Below are positions 44,139-52,878 of a stretch of DNA of 64,000 nucleotides, piece by piece. The stretch's first letter is position 1. The number at the start of each line of letters is the position of its first letter. The stretch comes from JAAEUB01 sp964550345 (lineage in GTDB: Bacteria > Pseudomonadota > Alphaproteobacteria > Rhodobacterales > Rhodobacteraceae): contig CAZJYZ010000010.1 in the NCBI GenBank assembly GCA_964550345.1, forward strand, positions 1 through 64,000. Reading direction: 5' to 3'. The translations under genes were made by a program, and so were the position numbers. Under the pieces are notes generated by a model, which ran no database searches, had not been told where the DNA came from, and was given only the letters and a program-made list of their open reading frames with translations.

Positions 44139-45941
44139 TCAGCCGTCCATCTTCAACGCTGAAATAAACGCCTCTTGCGGGATGTCTACTTTCCCGAACT
44201 GGCGCATTTTCTTTTTACCCTTTTTCTGCTTCTCGAGCAGCTTTTTCTTGCGGGTCGCGTCGCCGCCATAACATTTCGCCGTCACGTCTTTGCGCATGGC
44301 TGACAGGGTTTCGCGCGCGATCACCTTGCCGCCGATGGCCGCCTGAATAGGGATTTTGAACATGTGGCGGGGGATGAGGTCTTTGAGCTTTTCGACCATG
44401 GCGCGCCCACGCGCCTCGGCCCGGTCACGGTGCACCATGGTGGAAAGCGCATCAACCGGTTCATCGTTCACAAGGACGCTCATCTTCACCAGATTATCCT
44501 CGCGGTAGCCCTCAAGCGAATAATCAAACGACGCATAACCCTTGGTGACGGATTTGAGGCGGTCGTAGAAGTCGAACACCACTTCGTTCAGCGGCAAGTC
44601 ATAGACCACCATAGCGCGCGACCCGGCATAGGTCAGGTCAAGCTGGATACCGCGCCGGTCCTGACACAGTTTCAGCACGTCGCCGAGGTAATCATCCGGC
44701 ACCAGAATGGTCGCCTTGATACGCGGTTCTTTAAGGTGGTCGACAGTGGAAAGGTCCGGCATGTCGGCGGGGTTGTGCAGCTCGCGCAGCTCTCCGTCTT
44801 TCATGTAGATCTGATAAATAACCGAAGGCGCGGTAGTGATAAGCTCGATCCCGTATTCACGTTCAATCCGGTCGCGGATCACTTCGAGGTGCAAAAGGCC
44901 AAGGAAGCCGCAGCGAAAGCCAAAGCCCAGCGCCGCGCTGGTTTCCATCTCGAACGAGAAGCTGGCGTCGTTGAGGGCTAGCTTGGCGATGCTATCGCGC
45001 AAATCCTCAAACTCGGCATTATCGACGGGGAAGAGGCCACAAAACACCACGGGCTGGGCGGGGGCGAAACCGGGCAGCGCCTCGGCCGTGCCTTTTTTCT
45101 CATGCGTGATGGTGTCGCCAACGCGGGTGTCACGCACCTGTTTGATGCTTGCGGTCAGAAAGCCGATCTCGCCGGGGCCAAGCACGTCGATGGCCTCCAT
45201 CTGCGGGCGGAAAACGCCGATACGGTCAACCGGGTAGACCGCATCGGTGTGCATCATGCGGATCTTGTCGCCTTTGCGAAGCTGCCCGTCGATGACGCGC
45301 ACCAGCACGATGACGCCAAGGTAGCTGTCATACCAGCTATCGACCAGCATGGCTTTGAGGGGCGCATCTGCGTCGCCTGTGGGGGCGGGCAGTTCGGTGA
45401 CGATCGCCTCAAGCGTTTCGCGGATGCCTTGCCCGGTCTTGGCGGAAACCTCGATAGCGCCGGTGGCATCAATACCAATGACATCCTCGATCTGTTCTGC
45501 CACGCGCATGCAATCCGAGGCAGGCAGGTCGATCTTGTTGAGGATCGGCACAATCTCATGGTCCGCATCAATGGCCTGATAGACATTGGCAAGCGTCTGC
45601 GCTTCCACACCTTGCGTGCTGTCCACGACCAGAAGGGAGCCTTCGACGGCGCGCATGGAGCGGCTGACCTCATAGGCGAAATCCACGTGGCCGGGCGTGT
45701 CGATCAGGTTGAGCACATAATCCTGCCCGTCGTCGGCCGTGTAATCGATCCGCACCGTATTGGCCTTGATGGTGATGCCACGCTCACGCTCAATATCCAT
45801 CGAGTCCAAAAGCTGCGCCTGCATGTCACGCTCCTTGACCGTACCGGTCTCTTGAATGAGCCTGTCAGCAAGGGTGGATTTCCCGTGGTCAATATGCGCC
45901 ACGATCGAGAAATTGCGGATATGTTCGAGGTCTGTTGTCAT
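44139..45941 (-). CDS. lepA: elongation factor 4 (LepA)
   Basis: 600 residues from the ATG at 45941 (an upstream in-frame ATG at 45977 would add 12 residues). A ribosome-bound GTPase that acts in translation. G1 IVAHIDHGKSTLADRL, switch region RERGITIKANTV, G3 DTPGHVDFAYEVSR, G4 LNKIDLP are present, with the LepA-specific C-terminal domain (KCYGGDATRKKKLLEKQKKG). It is divergent from the unknown gene at 46029. Confidence 0.98.
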   Translation of the reverse strand: MTTDLEHIRNFSIVAHIDHGKSTLADRLIQETGTVKERDMQAQLLDSMDIERERGITIKANTVRIDYTADDGQDYVLNLIDTPGHVDFAYEVSRSMRAVEGSLLVVDSTQGVEAQTLANVYQAIDADHEIVPILNKIDLPASDCMRVAEQIEDVIGIDATGAIEVSAKTGQGIRETLEAIVTELPAPTGDADAPLKAMLVDSWYDSYLGVIVLVRVIDGQLRKGDKIRMMHTDAVYPVDRIGVFRPQMEAIDVLGPGEIGFLTASIKQVRDTRVGDTITHEKKGTAEALPGFAPAQPVVFCGLFPVDNAEFEDLRDSIAKLALNDASFSFEMETSAALGFGFRCGFLGLLHLEVIRDRIEREYGIELITTAPSVIYQIYMKDGELRELHNPADMPDLSTVDHLKEPRIKATILVPDDYLGDVLKLCQDRRGIQLDLTYAGSRAMVVYDLPLNEVVFDFYDRLKSVTKGYASFDYSLEGYREDNLVKMSVLVNDEPVDALSTMVHRDRAEARGRAMVEKLKDLIPRHMFKIPIQAAIGGKVIARETLSAMRKDVTAKCYGGDATRKKKLLEKQKKGKKKMRQFGKVDIPQEAFISALKMDG

Positions 45942-46028
45942 GGGGGAGGATATGCGGCGGTTTTGGGGGTTGGTCATACTAGTTATGCGATAATTGGTTC
46001 AGTATCTAGTGCAAAGGGTCTTCAAAAC

Positions 46029-47168
46029 ATGAAAACTATGGATGACTTTGAAGATTGGGTAGAAGGCGCGGACTTTACCCATGTTAAGCTCATGGGCTCT
46101 CGGGCTGCCCTTCGCCTTCTTCCTTTTGCATTCGAGGCAGGCGAACACTCGATCCGTAAAGAACAACTGTTACTTTCTTGTTTGAGGGCGATTATGTCGA
46201 GTATTGTCTCGACCCGAAGTAATGATGGAACTGTTGCTTCTGCCCGCATGTCTGCGGCCCGTTGGAGTGCTGAAAAATCTGGAAATCAAATAGCCCGAGC
46301 TTCGAGATTGGTTGGCCGCGCCCAATCCTCAGAACAACGAACTATGGCCACTCAGGAAAACGAACTTGGCATAGCTTCAAATTCTATAGCATCATTGACA
46401 CACAGCACTAAGCCATCAGAAGTCTTGAAAGCGTTCGGTCGTTTGGAGCTTTCGAGCCGTACGTTCTTCCAAGATGCAGTATACGACAGCTTGATTTTAG
46501 ACGAAGCGAATTCAAGCCTGAACCAGCTTCGCAAAATGAAACTCTGGTATTTAGATTGGAGCACAACCGCACATATCCGAAAAGAATTGTTATTGCGCTT
46601 TCCGGACATTGTAGGGGAAGCTTGGTCCTTCTGGCGCGAATGGTATCAAGGATTTCTCGAAGGCAAGCCACTGGATTGGGACCTTCAGCGCGAGGTGGCC
46701 TTGATCCCGAATGAGGACTGGGAGAAGGGGCCGGAGCATATTGCGGGAATTATCGCTGAGATCAGGGCGCGGTTTGAGCTTAACAAGCGGATTGGTGAAC
46801 TTGAAGAAGAGCTAAGGGTTACTGCGCAGTCACGTCATGAGATCGGGGGAAATTTCCCTCCAGAACCGTTGGACGAGGCACGGGTTGCCACGAAGGAACT
46901 ACTTATCATCTGGGAGCCTCTGCAATCTCTGAAGGAAGAGGCTGAGGCGGAGGCCCCCGACAAGGGGAAGATTCGGAAAGCAATCGAAGCGCTTGGCCGA
47001 GCGTTAAAAGCCGGGTTTGCTTGGTGCGCATCCAAGGCGGATTTGGCAGTGGATACGGTTATCAAGTGGGCGGTTCCGGCGGCGGGCGGGGGTTACCTTG
47101 CCCTAAACCCCGACAAGATTACCGCCGTTCTTGAGGTCGCAAAGACGTGGCTCTCAATGGCACCTTAA
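46029..47168 (+). CDS. unknown protein with a GHNxPPE-like motif
   Basis: 379 residues starting MKTMDDFEDWVEG. No family is recognised in the first 230 residues, which are polar, moderately helical and coded with A+T-richer codons than the neighbours. At about residue 274 the stretch SRHEIGGNFPPEPLDEARV recalls the GHNxPPEPL motif seen in assorted alphaproteobacterial accessory proteins; a helix follows (LQSLKEEAEAEAPDKGKIRK), then a C-terminal region with two weak hydrophobic patches. Composition and novelty point to recent acquisition. It is divergent from lepA; 87 bases separate the starts. Confidence 0.7.
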   Translation: MKTMDDFEDWVEGADFTHVKLMGSRAALRLLPFAFEAGEHSIRKEQLLLSCLRAIMSSIVSTRSNDGTVASARMSAARWSAEKSGNQIARASRLVGRAQSSEQRTMATQENELGIASNSIASLTHSTKPSEVLKAFGRLELSSRTFFQDAVYDSLILDEANSSLNQLRKMKLWYLDWSTTAHIRKELLLRFPDIVGEAWSFWREWYQGFLEGKPLDWDLQREVALIPNEDWEKGPEHIAGIIAEIRARFELNKRIGELEEELRVTAQSRHEIGGNFPPEPLDEARVATKELLIIWEPLQSLKEEAEAEAPDKGKIRKAIEALGRALKAGFAWCASKADLAVDTVIKWAVPAAGGGYLALNPDKITAVLEVAKTWLSMAP

Positions 47169-47285
47169 CCCAACAAAGGGCTGCGCCCGGCTCCGAGGGT
47201 GGGCTTGTCAGAAGCACCCTCAAAGTAATTATGCCGCAGGTGGAAATACCTTCCCCGGCTGGGCCTTTTCATTCATACTCGCCTT

Positions 47286-47852
47286 ATGCTGGAGCCGTCT
47301 GACCTTCGTGCGTTTGTGCCCCCTGATCCGGACCTGACCCGGTTGCCGGTTGACTTCTTCCCCGGACCCACGCCTTTTCACGGAATTATCCTGATGCTGG
47401 CCGGTGTTCTGGGGCCGATATTTGTCGGTGGATTTCTGGGACTGATGGGGCTGGTTGGCGACATGCCGGACAACTGGGGTTGGATCGTGCTGGGTTTTGC
47501 CTGCTTCCCTCTGCTTGCCCTGCCCTGGGGCTGGTATGTGATCCGCTCGCGCACCATTGTACGCATTGGGGCTGAAGAGGTAGAGTTTCTGCGTTTCACA
47601 CCATTTCGCAAGACCCGCTGGAATGCGCCTTTGTCGCAATATAAGGCTGTGGCCTACCGCAAGGTCCTGCCACCTTCGACCACCAAGGCTGAACGCATTC
47701 TGCACGGCGTTGAACTGATCCACGAAACCGGCGCATGGGATGTCACCCTTGTTCAGGCCAGCGACGAAGCGCTGGCGCGTGATGTTCAGACCCGTCTTGC
47801 CGCGCTGACAGGGCTTTCAGCCGAGGAGCGGGAACCTGTTCGCAGCCGCTAA
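47286..47852 (+). CDS. two-span membrane protein, unknown function
   Basis: 188 residues. Two long hydrophobic segments (GIILMLAGVLGPIFVGGFLG at about 32-52 and WIVLGFACFPLLALPWGWYV at about 66-86) are followed by a soluble domain of alternating strands (TIVRIGAEEVEFLRFTPFRK, SQYKAVAYRKVLPPS) resembling a PH-like membrane domain. Family not recognised. It sits alone between the unknown gene and rsfS. Confidence 0.7.
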   Translation: MLEPSDLRAFVPPDPDLTRLPVDFFPGPTPFHGIILMLAGVLGPIFVGGFLGLMGLVGDMPDNWGWIVLGFACFPLLALPWGWYVIRSRTIVRIGAEEVEFLRFTPFRKTRWNAPLSQYKAVAYRKVLPPSTTKAERILHGVELIHETGAWDVTLVQASDEALARDVQTRLAALTGLSAEEREPVRSR

Positions 47853-47983
47853 ACCGCAGTAGCGTGGCGTAAATACCCGCCTTTTCCCCCTACAAAAATG
47901 TGCCGTTGAGAATTGAAAATAGCGATGTTACGCTTATCTTAACCCGGCGTCGGGGTTTTTCGGCGTTTTTGTGAAGGAGGACA

Positions 47984-48043
47984 ATGTCCTGTCTCAAGAC
48001 TTATCCGCAGCCGGGATGCAGGCTGCAAAGGCGCGCCCGATGA
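47984..48043 (+). CDS. possible leader peptide overlapping rsfS start
   Basis: A 19-codon frame whose ATG directly follows the best ribosome site in the region (AAGGAGG, three bases before) and whose TGA overlaps the ATG of rsfS at 48040 (ATGA). It would couple rsfS translation to its own. The peptide sequence has no recognisable feature. The alternative is that rsfS starts upstream at GTG 47971 in another frame. Confidence 0.35.
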   Translation: MSCLKTYPQPGCRLQRRAR

Positions 48044-48417
48044 AGGGTGCAAATATCAACGGCGCAGGCTCTGGCCTGCTTAAACATATCCAATCATCGC
48101 TGGAAGACGACAAGGCCGAGGATATCATCACGATCCCCTTGGCAGGTAAATCGGAAATGGCCGATCACATGGTGGTCTGCTCGGGCCGGTCCTCACGTCA
48201 GGTGGTGGCGTTGGCGGAAAAGCTGAATGACCGGCTCAAGCATGAGCTGGGCATTATTTCACGCGTCGAGGGCAAGGATCAGGGCGATTGGGTGCTGATC
48301 GACGCAGGCGACGTGATCGTACATGTGTTTCGCCCGGAAGTGCGCGAGTTCTACCAGCTTGAAAAAATGTGGATGGAACCGGGTGCGGCCAAAGGCGCAG
48401 CTAACAGCGACACCTGA
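48040..48417 (+). CDS. rsfS: ribosomal silencing factor RsfS
   Basis: 125 residues from the ATG at 48040. RsfS binds L14 and blocks subunit joining in slow growth. The conserved core DDKAEDIITIPLAGKSEMAD, HMVVCSGRSSRQVVALAEKL, GDWVLIDAGDVIVHVFRPEV and YQLEKMW matches the family. The in-frame GTG at 47971 would add 23 unusual residues; the shorter form matches the family length. Its stop overlaps the rlmH start by one base (TGATG). Confidence 0.93.
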   Translation: MKGANINGAGSGLLKHIQSSLEDDKAEDIITIPLAGKSEMADHMVVCSGRSSRQVVALAEKLNDRLKHELGIISRVEGKDQGDWVLIDAGDVIVHVFRPEVREFYQLEKMWMEPGAAKGAANSDT

Positions 48418-48884
48418 TGCGGGTACATCTTTGTGCCGTCGGCCGGTTGCGCGCCGGGCCCGAGCGCACGCTTCTTGACGATTATCTGACACGGTTTGAG
48501 CGCACCGGGCGCGGGCTAGGCCTTGGCCCGGTGCGCGAGCATGAAATTGCCGGTGGCAAGGGCGGCATGGCTGGTGAGGCCGAGGCCCTGAGCCGCGCAG
48601 TACCAAAGGGCGCGCTGCTTTGTGTGTTGGATGAACGTGGCAAGGATGTAACCTCGCCCGAGTTTTCCCGCCTTCTGGGGCGCTGGCGCGATGAGGGGCG
48701 CGGCGATGTGGCTTTTGTGATCGGCGGCGCCGATGGCACAGCGCCGGAACTGCGTGCCAGGGCGGATTATAAGCTGAGTTTTGGCAAAATGGTCTGGCCG
48801 CATATGATGGTGCGTGTCATGTTGGGCGAACAACTCTACCGTGCCGCATCAATCCTGTCGGGGGGGCCATATCACCGGGAATAA
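48417..48884 (+). CDS. rlmH: 23S rRNA (pseudouridine1915-N3)-methyltransferase RlmH
   Basis: 155 residues, SPOUT-class methyltransferase forming a dimer with the deep trefoil knot. Family marks: MRVHLCAVGRLRAGPERTLL, LCVLDERGKDVTSPEFS, DVAFVIGGADGTAPELR and MLGEQLYRAASILSGGPYHRE. Coupled to rsfS through TGATG. The pair is a classic combination of ribosome assembly factors. Confidence 0.97.
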   Translation: MRVHLCAVGRLRAGPERTLLDDYLTRFERTGRGLGLGPVREHEIAGGKGGMAGEAEALSRAVPKGALLCVLDERGKDVTSPEFSRLLGRWRDEGRGDVAFVIGGADGTAPELRARADYKLSFGKMVWPHMMVRVMLGEQLYRAASILSGGPYHRE

Positions 48885-48972
48885 TCCGCAGCAGAGAGTG
48901 GTGGATTATCCGGACCTATCAGAGCCTGCCGGACTAAAGCGCAATAAAAAAATATGAAGAAGGGGGTACATC

Positions 48973-50004
48973 GTGCCACAGACAACTCAAACAAATCGTC
49001 GTATCGTCCTTGCGGAGCGCCCGGTCGGGTTGCCAAACGAAAACACTCTTCGTCTGGAAAACACGGAAATCCCGGAACCCGGCGCGGGCGAAATGCTTTT
49101 GCGCAGCGTTTATCTGTCGCTTGATCCCTATATGCGTGGTCGGATGAATGACGCTAAATCTTACGCGGAGCCTGTGAAGATTGACGAAGTGATGACCGGG
49201 CAGGTCGTTGCACAGGTCGTGACCTCGCATATCGACGGATATGAAGATGGGGATTACGTGCTGTCTGGCTCTGGCTGGCAGGATTACGCACTTTCTGACG
49301 GCACCGAGGTCATGAACCTTGGCAAAGACCCGCAAAACCCATCCTGGGCGTTGGGGATATTAGGGATGCCGGGATATACGGCCTATGCCGGCCTGCTGAA
49401 AATCGGCGAGCCTAAACCGGGTGAAACCGTTGTGGTTGCCGCCGCCTCTGGCCCCGTCGGGGCCACGGTCGGGCAGATTGCCAAGCTTAAAGGCTGCCGT
49501 GTCGTCGGCATCGCCGGAGGCAAAGATAAATGCACCCATGTTGTTGATAACCTGGGGTTTGATGCCTGTATCGACCACAAGGCCGCAGACTTCGCCGACC
49601 AGCTGAAAGCAGCCTGCCCGGATGGTATCGACGTCTATTTTGAAAATGTCGGCGGCAAGGTGCTTTATGGGGTTTTGCCGCTACTCAACCCCTTTGCTCG
49701 TATGCCGGTTTGCGGCGTGGTTTCATGGTACAACCTTACGGGCCTACCGGAGGGTCCGGATTTCGGTCCGACCATTATGGGCACGATCCTTCGTATGAAG
49801 GTCAAAGTGCAGGGCTTTATCATCTTCGACAGCTTCCCGAAAAGCACCTATCAGGAGTTTGCCCGCGACATGACCGGCTGGCTTGACGAGGGTAAGGTTC
49901 AGTATAAGGAACAAGTGGTCGAAGGGCTTGAAAATGCGCCCTCTGCGTTGAACGATGTGCTGCTTGGCAAAAGCTTTGGCAAGGTCGTGGTCAAAGTCGG
50001 CTAG
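48973..50004 (+). CDS. zinc-independent NADP-dependent oxidoreductase (MDR superfamily, PTGR/CurA type)
   Basis: 343 residues. Start is a GTG (48973) with AAGAAGGGGG upstream. No structural or catalytic zinc Cys/His set; the Rossmann motif VVAAASGPVGATVGQIAKLKG and GIAGGKDKCTHVVDNLGFD (NADP 2'-phosphate-type basic residues) are clear, then ENVGGKVLYGVLP. The family reduces alpha,beta-unsaturated ketones and aldehydes such as 15-oxoprostaglandin or curcumin; the natural substrate is unknown. It stands alone. Confidence 0.9.
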   Translation: MPQTTQTNRRIVLAERPVGLPNENTLRLENTEIPEPGAGEMLLRSVYLSLDPYMRGRMNDAKSYAEPVKIDEVMTGQVVAQVVTSHIDGYEDGDYVLSGSGWQDYALSDGTEVMNLGKDPQNPSWALGILGMPGYTAYAGLLKIGEPKPGETVVVAAASGPVGATVGQIAKLKGCRVVGIAGGKDKCTHVVDNLGFDACIDHKAADFADQLKAACPDGIDVYFENVGGKVLYGVLPLLNPFARMPVCGVVSWYNLTGLPEGPDFGPTIMGTILRMKVKVQGFIIFDSFPKSTYQEFARDMTGWLDEGKVQYKEQVVEGLENAPSALNDVLLGKSFGKVVVKVG

Positions 50005-50096
50005 AACCAGTTGCTGGTAGCTGGCGGGCGGATATGACCGCCTTGCCCTTGGCCCGGCGGGGCCATAGATAAAGGGCAAGTCGACCGGAGGTCCCA

Positions 50097-51620
50097 ATGG
50101 GCAAGATCAAACCCACCCTGTTATGTATTCTTGATGGCTGGGGCCTTCGTGAGGAGCGCGACAATAATGCTCCGGTGCTGGCGGATACTCCGAACTTTGA
50201 CACCCTGATGCGCGACTGGCCCAACGCAACCCTTGTGACCCACGGGCCGGACGTGGGCCTGCCAAGTGGGCAGATGGGCAATAGTGAAGTTGGCCACACC
50301 AATATTGGTGCTGGCCGTGTGGTTGCGATGGATCTGGGGCAGATCGATCTGGCGATTGAGGATGGCTCATTCACTGAAAACGCTGCCTTGGGGGATTTTC
50401 AGGGCACGGTGAAGCAATCTGGCGGCGTGGTGCATATCATGGGGCTGGTCAGCGCCGGGGGCGTGCATAGCCACGAAGCTCATATATTGCATGCCGCTGA
50501 GATTATCTGTGCAGCCGGAGGCCATGTTGCCATTCATGCCATCACTGACGGGCGCGACGTAGCGCCGAAAGCCGCTGGAGAAAGCCTGCGTGCTTTTGAG
50601 GCGGCACTGCCCGATGGGGCGCAGATTGTAACCGTCAGCGGCCGCTATTATGCCATGGACCGCGATAACCGTTGGGAGCGGGTCGCGCTGGCTTACAGGG
50701 CGATGATCGGCGGCGAAGGCGAGGCTGCCGCTTCAGTCGGCGCAGCCCTTGATGCCGCCTATGCGCGCGGTGAAAGCGACGAATTCATCTTACCAACCAT
50801 CATTGACGGTTTTACCGGTGTGAAAGACCGTGACGGCATCTTTTTCGCCAATTTCCGTGCCGACCGGGCGCGCGAAATCCTACGTGCCATTGGTGAACCT
50901 GGCTTTAACGAATTTGACACCGGTCCACGCCCGGCCCTGTCCGACCTGTTGGGCATGGTGGAGTATAGCGACGGGCATAATGCCTATATGACCACGATGT
51001 TCCCATCCCGTGACATCGTCAACACGCTGGGGGCATGGGTGGCTAAACATGGCCTGACCCAGTTCCGGCTGGCGGAAACCGAAAAATACCCCCACGTCAC
51101 CTTTTTCCTCAATGGCGGCAAAGAGGCCCCCGAAAAGGGCGAAGATCGCTACATGGCGCCCAGCCCCAAGGTCGCCACCTATGACCTTGCGCCAGAAATG
51201 TCATCCGGCGAGGTTACGGAACACTTGGTGGCAGCGATTCACAAAGGATACGACCTGATCATCTGCAATTTTGCCAACCCGGATATGGTCGGTCATACCG
51301 GCGATCTGGCCGCCGCCATGCGTGCCTGTGAAGCAGTGGACCAGGGCTTGGGTCAGGCGATGGCTGCGCTCAAAGAGGTTGGCGGCGCCATGCTGGTCAC
51401 AGCAGATCACGGCAATTGCGAAACCATGGTCGATCCGGTGACGGGTGGGCCGCACACCGCGCACACCACCAACCCGGTGCCTTTGATCTGTTTCAACGCG
51501 CCCGGTGTGACCCGGGTCACGCCCGGACGTCTGTCGGATCTTGCACCATCGCTGCTAGAGCTGATGGGGCTGGAACAGCCGGATGAAATGACCGGCCACA
51601 GCCTGTTGGTAAGCGGGTGA
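50097..51620 (+). CDS. gpmI: 2,3-bisphosphoglycerate-independent phosphoglycerate mutase
   Basis: 507 residues, alkaline-phosphatase superfamily. Interconverts 3- and 2-phosphoglycerate through a phosphoserine intermediate; the nucleophile Ser is in SGQMGNSEVGHTNIGAG. Metal ligands are in CILDGWGLREERD, DGRDVAPKA and NPDMVGHTGD and TADHGNCE. The stop overlaps the envC start by four bases (GTGA), an unusual partnership of glycolysis and cell-wall genes that is common across Rhodobacterales and other alphaproteobacteria. Confidence 0.97.
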   Translation: MGKIKPTLLCILDGWGLREERDNNAPVLADTPNFDTLMRDWPNATLVTHGPDVGLPSGQMGNSEVGHTNIGAGRVVAMDLGQIDLAIEDGSFTENAALGDFQGTVKQSGGVVHIMGLVSAGGVHSHEAHILHAAEIICAAGGHVAIHAITDGRDVAPKAAGESLRAFEAALPDGAQIVTVSGRYYAMDRDNRWERVALAYRAMIGGEGEAAASVGAALDAAYARGESDEFILPTIIDGFTGVKDRDGIFFANFRADRAREILRAIGEPGFNEFDTGPRPALSDLLGMVEYSDGHNAYMTTMFPSRDIVNTLGAWVAKHGLTQFRLAETEKYPHVTFFLNGGKEAPEKGEDRYMAPSPKVATYDLAPEMSSGEVTEHLVAAIHKGYDLIICNFANPDMVGHTGDLAAAMRACEAVDQGLGQAMAALKEVGGAMLVTADHGNCETMVDPVTGGPHTAHTTNPVPLICFNAPGVTRVTPGRLSDLAPSLLELMGLEQPDEMTGHSLLVSG

Positions 51621-52834
51621 ATTTACTTGCCCGGAGAAAATTGTGCGGTTTGGGCCGCAGACTGCTGGCTTGCGCCTCACCTGCCTTTAGACACGTTCTG
51701 ACCGGTATGATGACCATTGCCGTTCTATCATTTGGCACACCAGCAATGTCACAAAACAGCCCCGCCGAAAGTGCGCAGGCTGCAATCGCCGCATTGGAAG
51801 AAGCGGCAGTCGCATTGCGGGCAGCCGATGGCGCACGCGACCGCGTTGCCGCCCTGACCCAGACCGTGCGTGCTTATGAGGCCGGGCTGGATGCCATGCG
51901 CGAAGGCCTGCGCCGTGCCACGATCCGCGAGGCCAGCATCCGCGGCGTCTTTGAAGCCGACCAAACCCGTCTGGCTCAGTTGCTGGGCGTGCTGCAATCC
52001 ATTGAGGCAAGCCCGGCACCCATCACTTTGCTGCACCCGGCTGGCCCTGTTGGCGCGGCACGCAGCGGCATGGTGCTATCCGAGGTGGTGCCTGCCCTAC
52101 AGGCCGAAGCCGAAGCCCTGCGCCTGTCACTTGAAGAAGTCGCCCTTCTGCGTGAACTGCAGCAAAGCGCTGTTGACGTACTGGAAAAGGGGCTCACCGG
52201 CGCTCAGGACGCACGCACCGACCTTTCGCTGGCCGTATCCGAACGCCGCGACCTGCCACGCCGTTTTTTTGCCGATGAACTGCAGATGCAAGCCCTGATT
52301 AACTCGACCGAAACGCTGGAAAGTTTTGCCAGCGGATTGATGAGCGTTGACCTGTTGCCAGGCTCGGGGGAAACCTTTCCGATCATTGGTTTTGAGGAAC
52401 GACAAGGGCGCATAAGCTTGCCGGTGCTGGGGCGCATCCTGCGCCGCTACCTTGAGGCTGATGCGGCAGGCATTCCCCGCCCAGGCCTTATACTGGCCAC
52501 CCGACCGCTGGCATTGGTGACCACGCCGGTTCCGGCCACGATCCGCTATAACGGGCCGCTTTTGGATTACGATCAGGTCGCAGTTCTGGAACCTGGCGAG
52601 GGGTACCTGATAGTTTTGGCCGGTATGGGGCAGGTTTTTGGGAACGTCGGCGAGGTCCTGCCAGAGGGCGCGCCGATTGGCCTGATGGGTGGTGCCTCAC
52701 CTGATGCACAAGTATTTTTGATGGATCAGAGGCAAGGAAACAGCCCGGATAGCTCAGAAACCCTGTATATCGAGATACGAGAGAACGGAAGCGCGGTGGA
52801 CCCCGGCCTCTGGTTTGCGTTAAACGGGGACTAA
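51617..52834 (+). CDS. envC: murein hydrolase activator EnvC
   Basis: 405 residues. The N-terminus holds a secretion signal (hydrophobic about 30-44, then AMSQ). A coiled-coil follows at about 48-230 (AIAALEEAAVALRAADGARDR), then a degenerate LytM/M23 domain (VPATIRYNGPLLDYDQVAVLEP, VFGNVGEVLPEGAPIGLMGG) lacking the zinc-binding His set, as in activator-type EnvC that is recruited by FtsEX to stimulate amidases. Starts at GTG 51617. It precedes ctpA by 44 bases. Confidence 0.9.
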   Translation: MNLLARRKLCGLGRRLLACASPAFRHVLTGMMTIAVLSFGTPAMSQNSPAESAQAAIAALEEAAVALRAADGARDRVAALTQTVRAYEAGLDAMREGLRRATIREASIRGVFEADQTRLAQLLGVLQSIEASPAPITLLHPAGPVGAARSGMVLSEVVPALQAEAEALRLSLEEVALLRELQQSAVDVLEKGLTGAQDARTDLSLAVSERRDLPRRFFADELQMQALINSTETLESFASGLMSVDLLPGSGETFPIIGFEERQGRISLPVLGRILRRYLEADAAGIPRPGLILATRPLALVTTPVPATIRYNGPLLDYDQVAVLEPGEGYLIVLAGMGQVFGNVGEVLPEGAPIGLMGGASPDAQVFLMDQRQGNSPDSSETLYIEIRENGSAVDPGLWFALNGD

Positions 52835-52878
52835 CAAAGGGTCAAAACGACCCGTGCGCACCAATGAAGTGAGGCAAG

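Noticed and set aside
45102..46028. Long 5' extension of the frame at 46029
   Set aside because: It is the antisense of lepA; the plausible start is the ATG at 46029.
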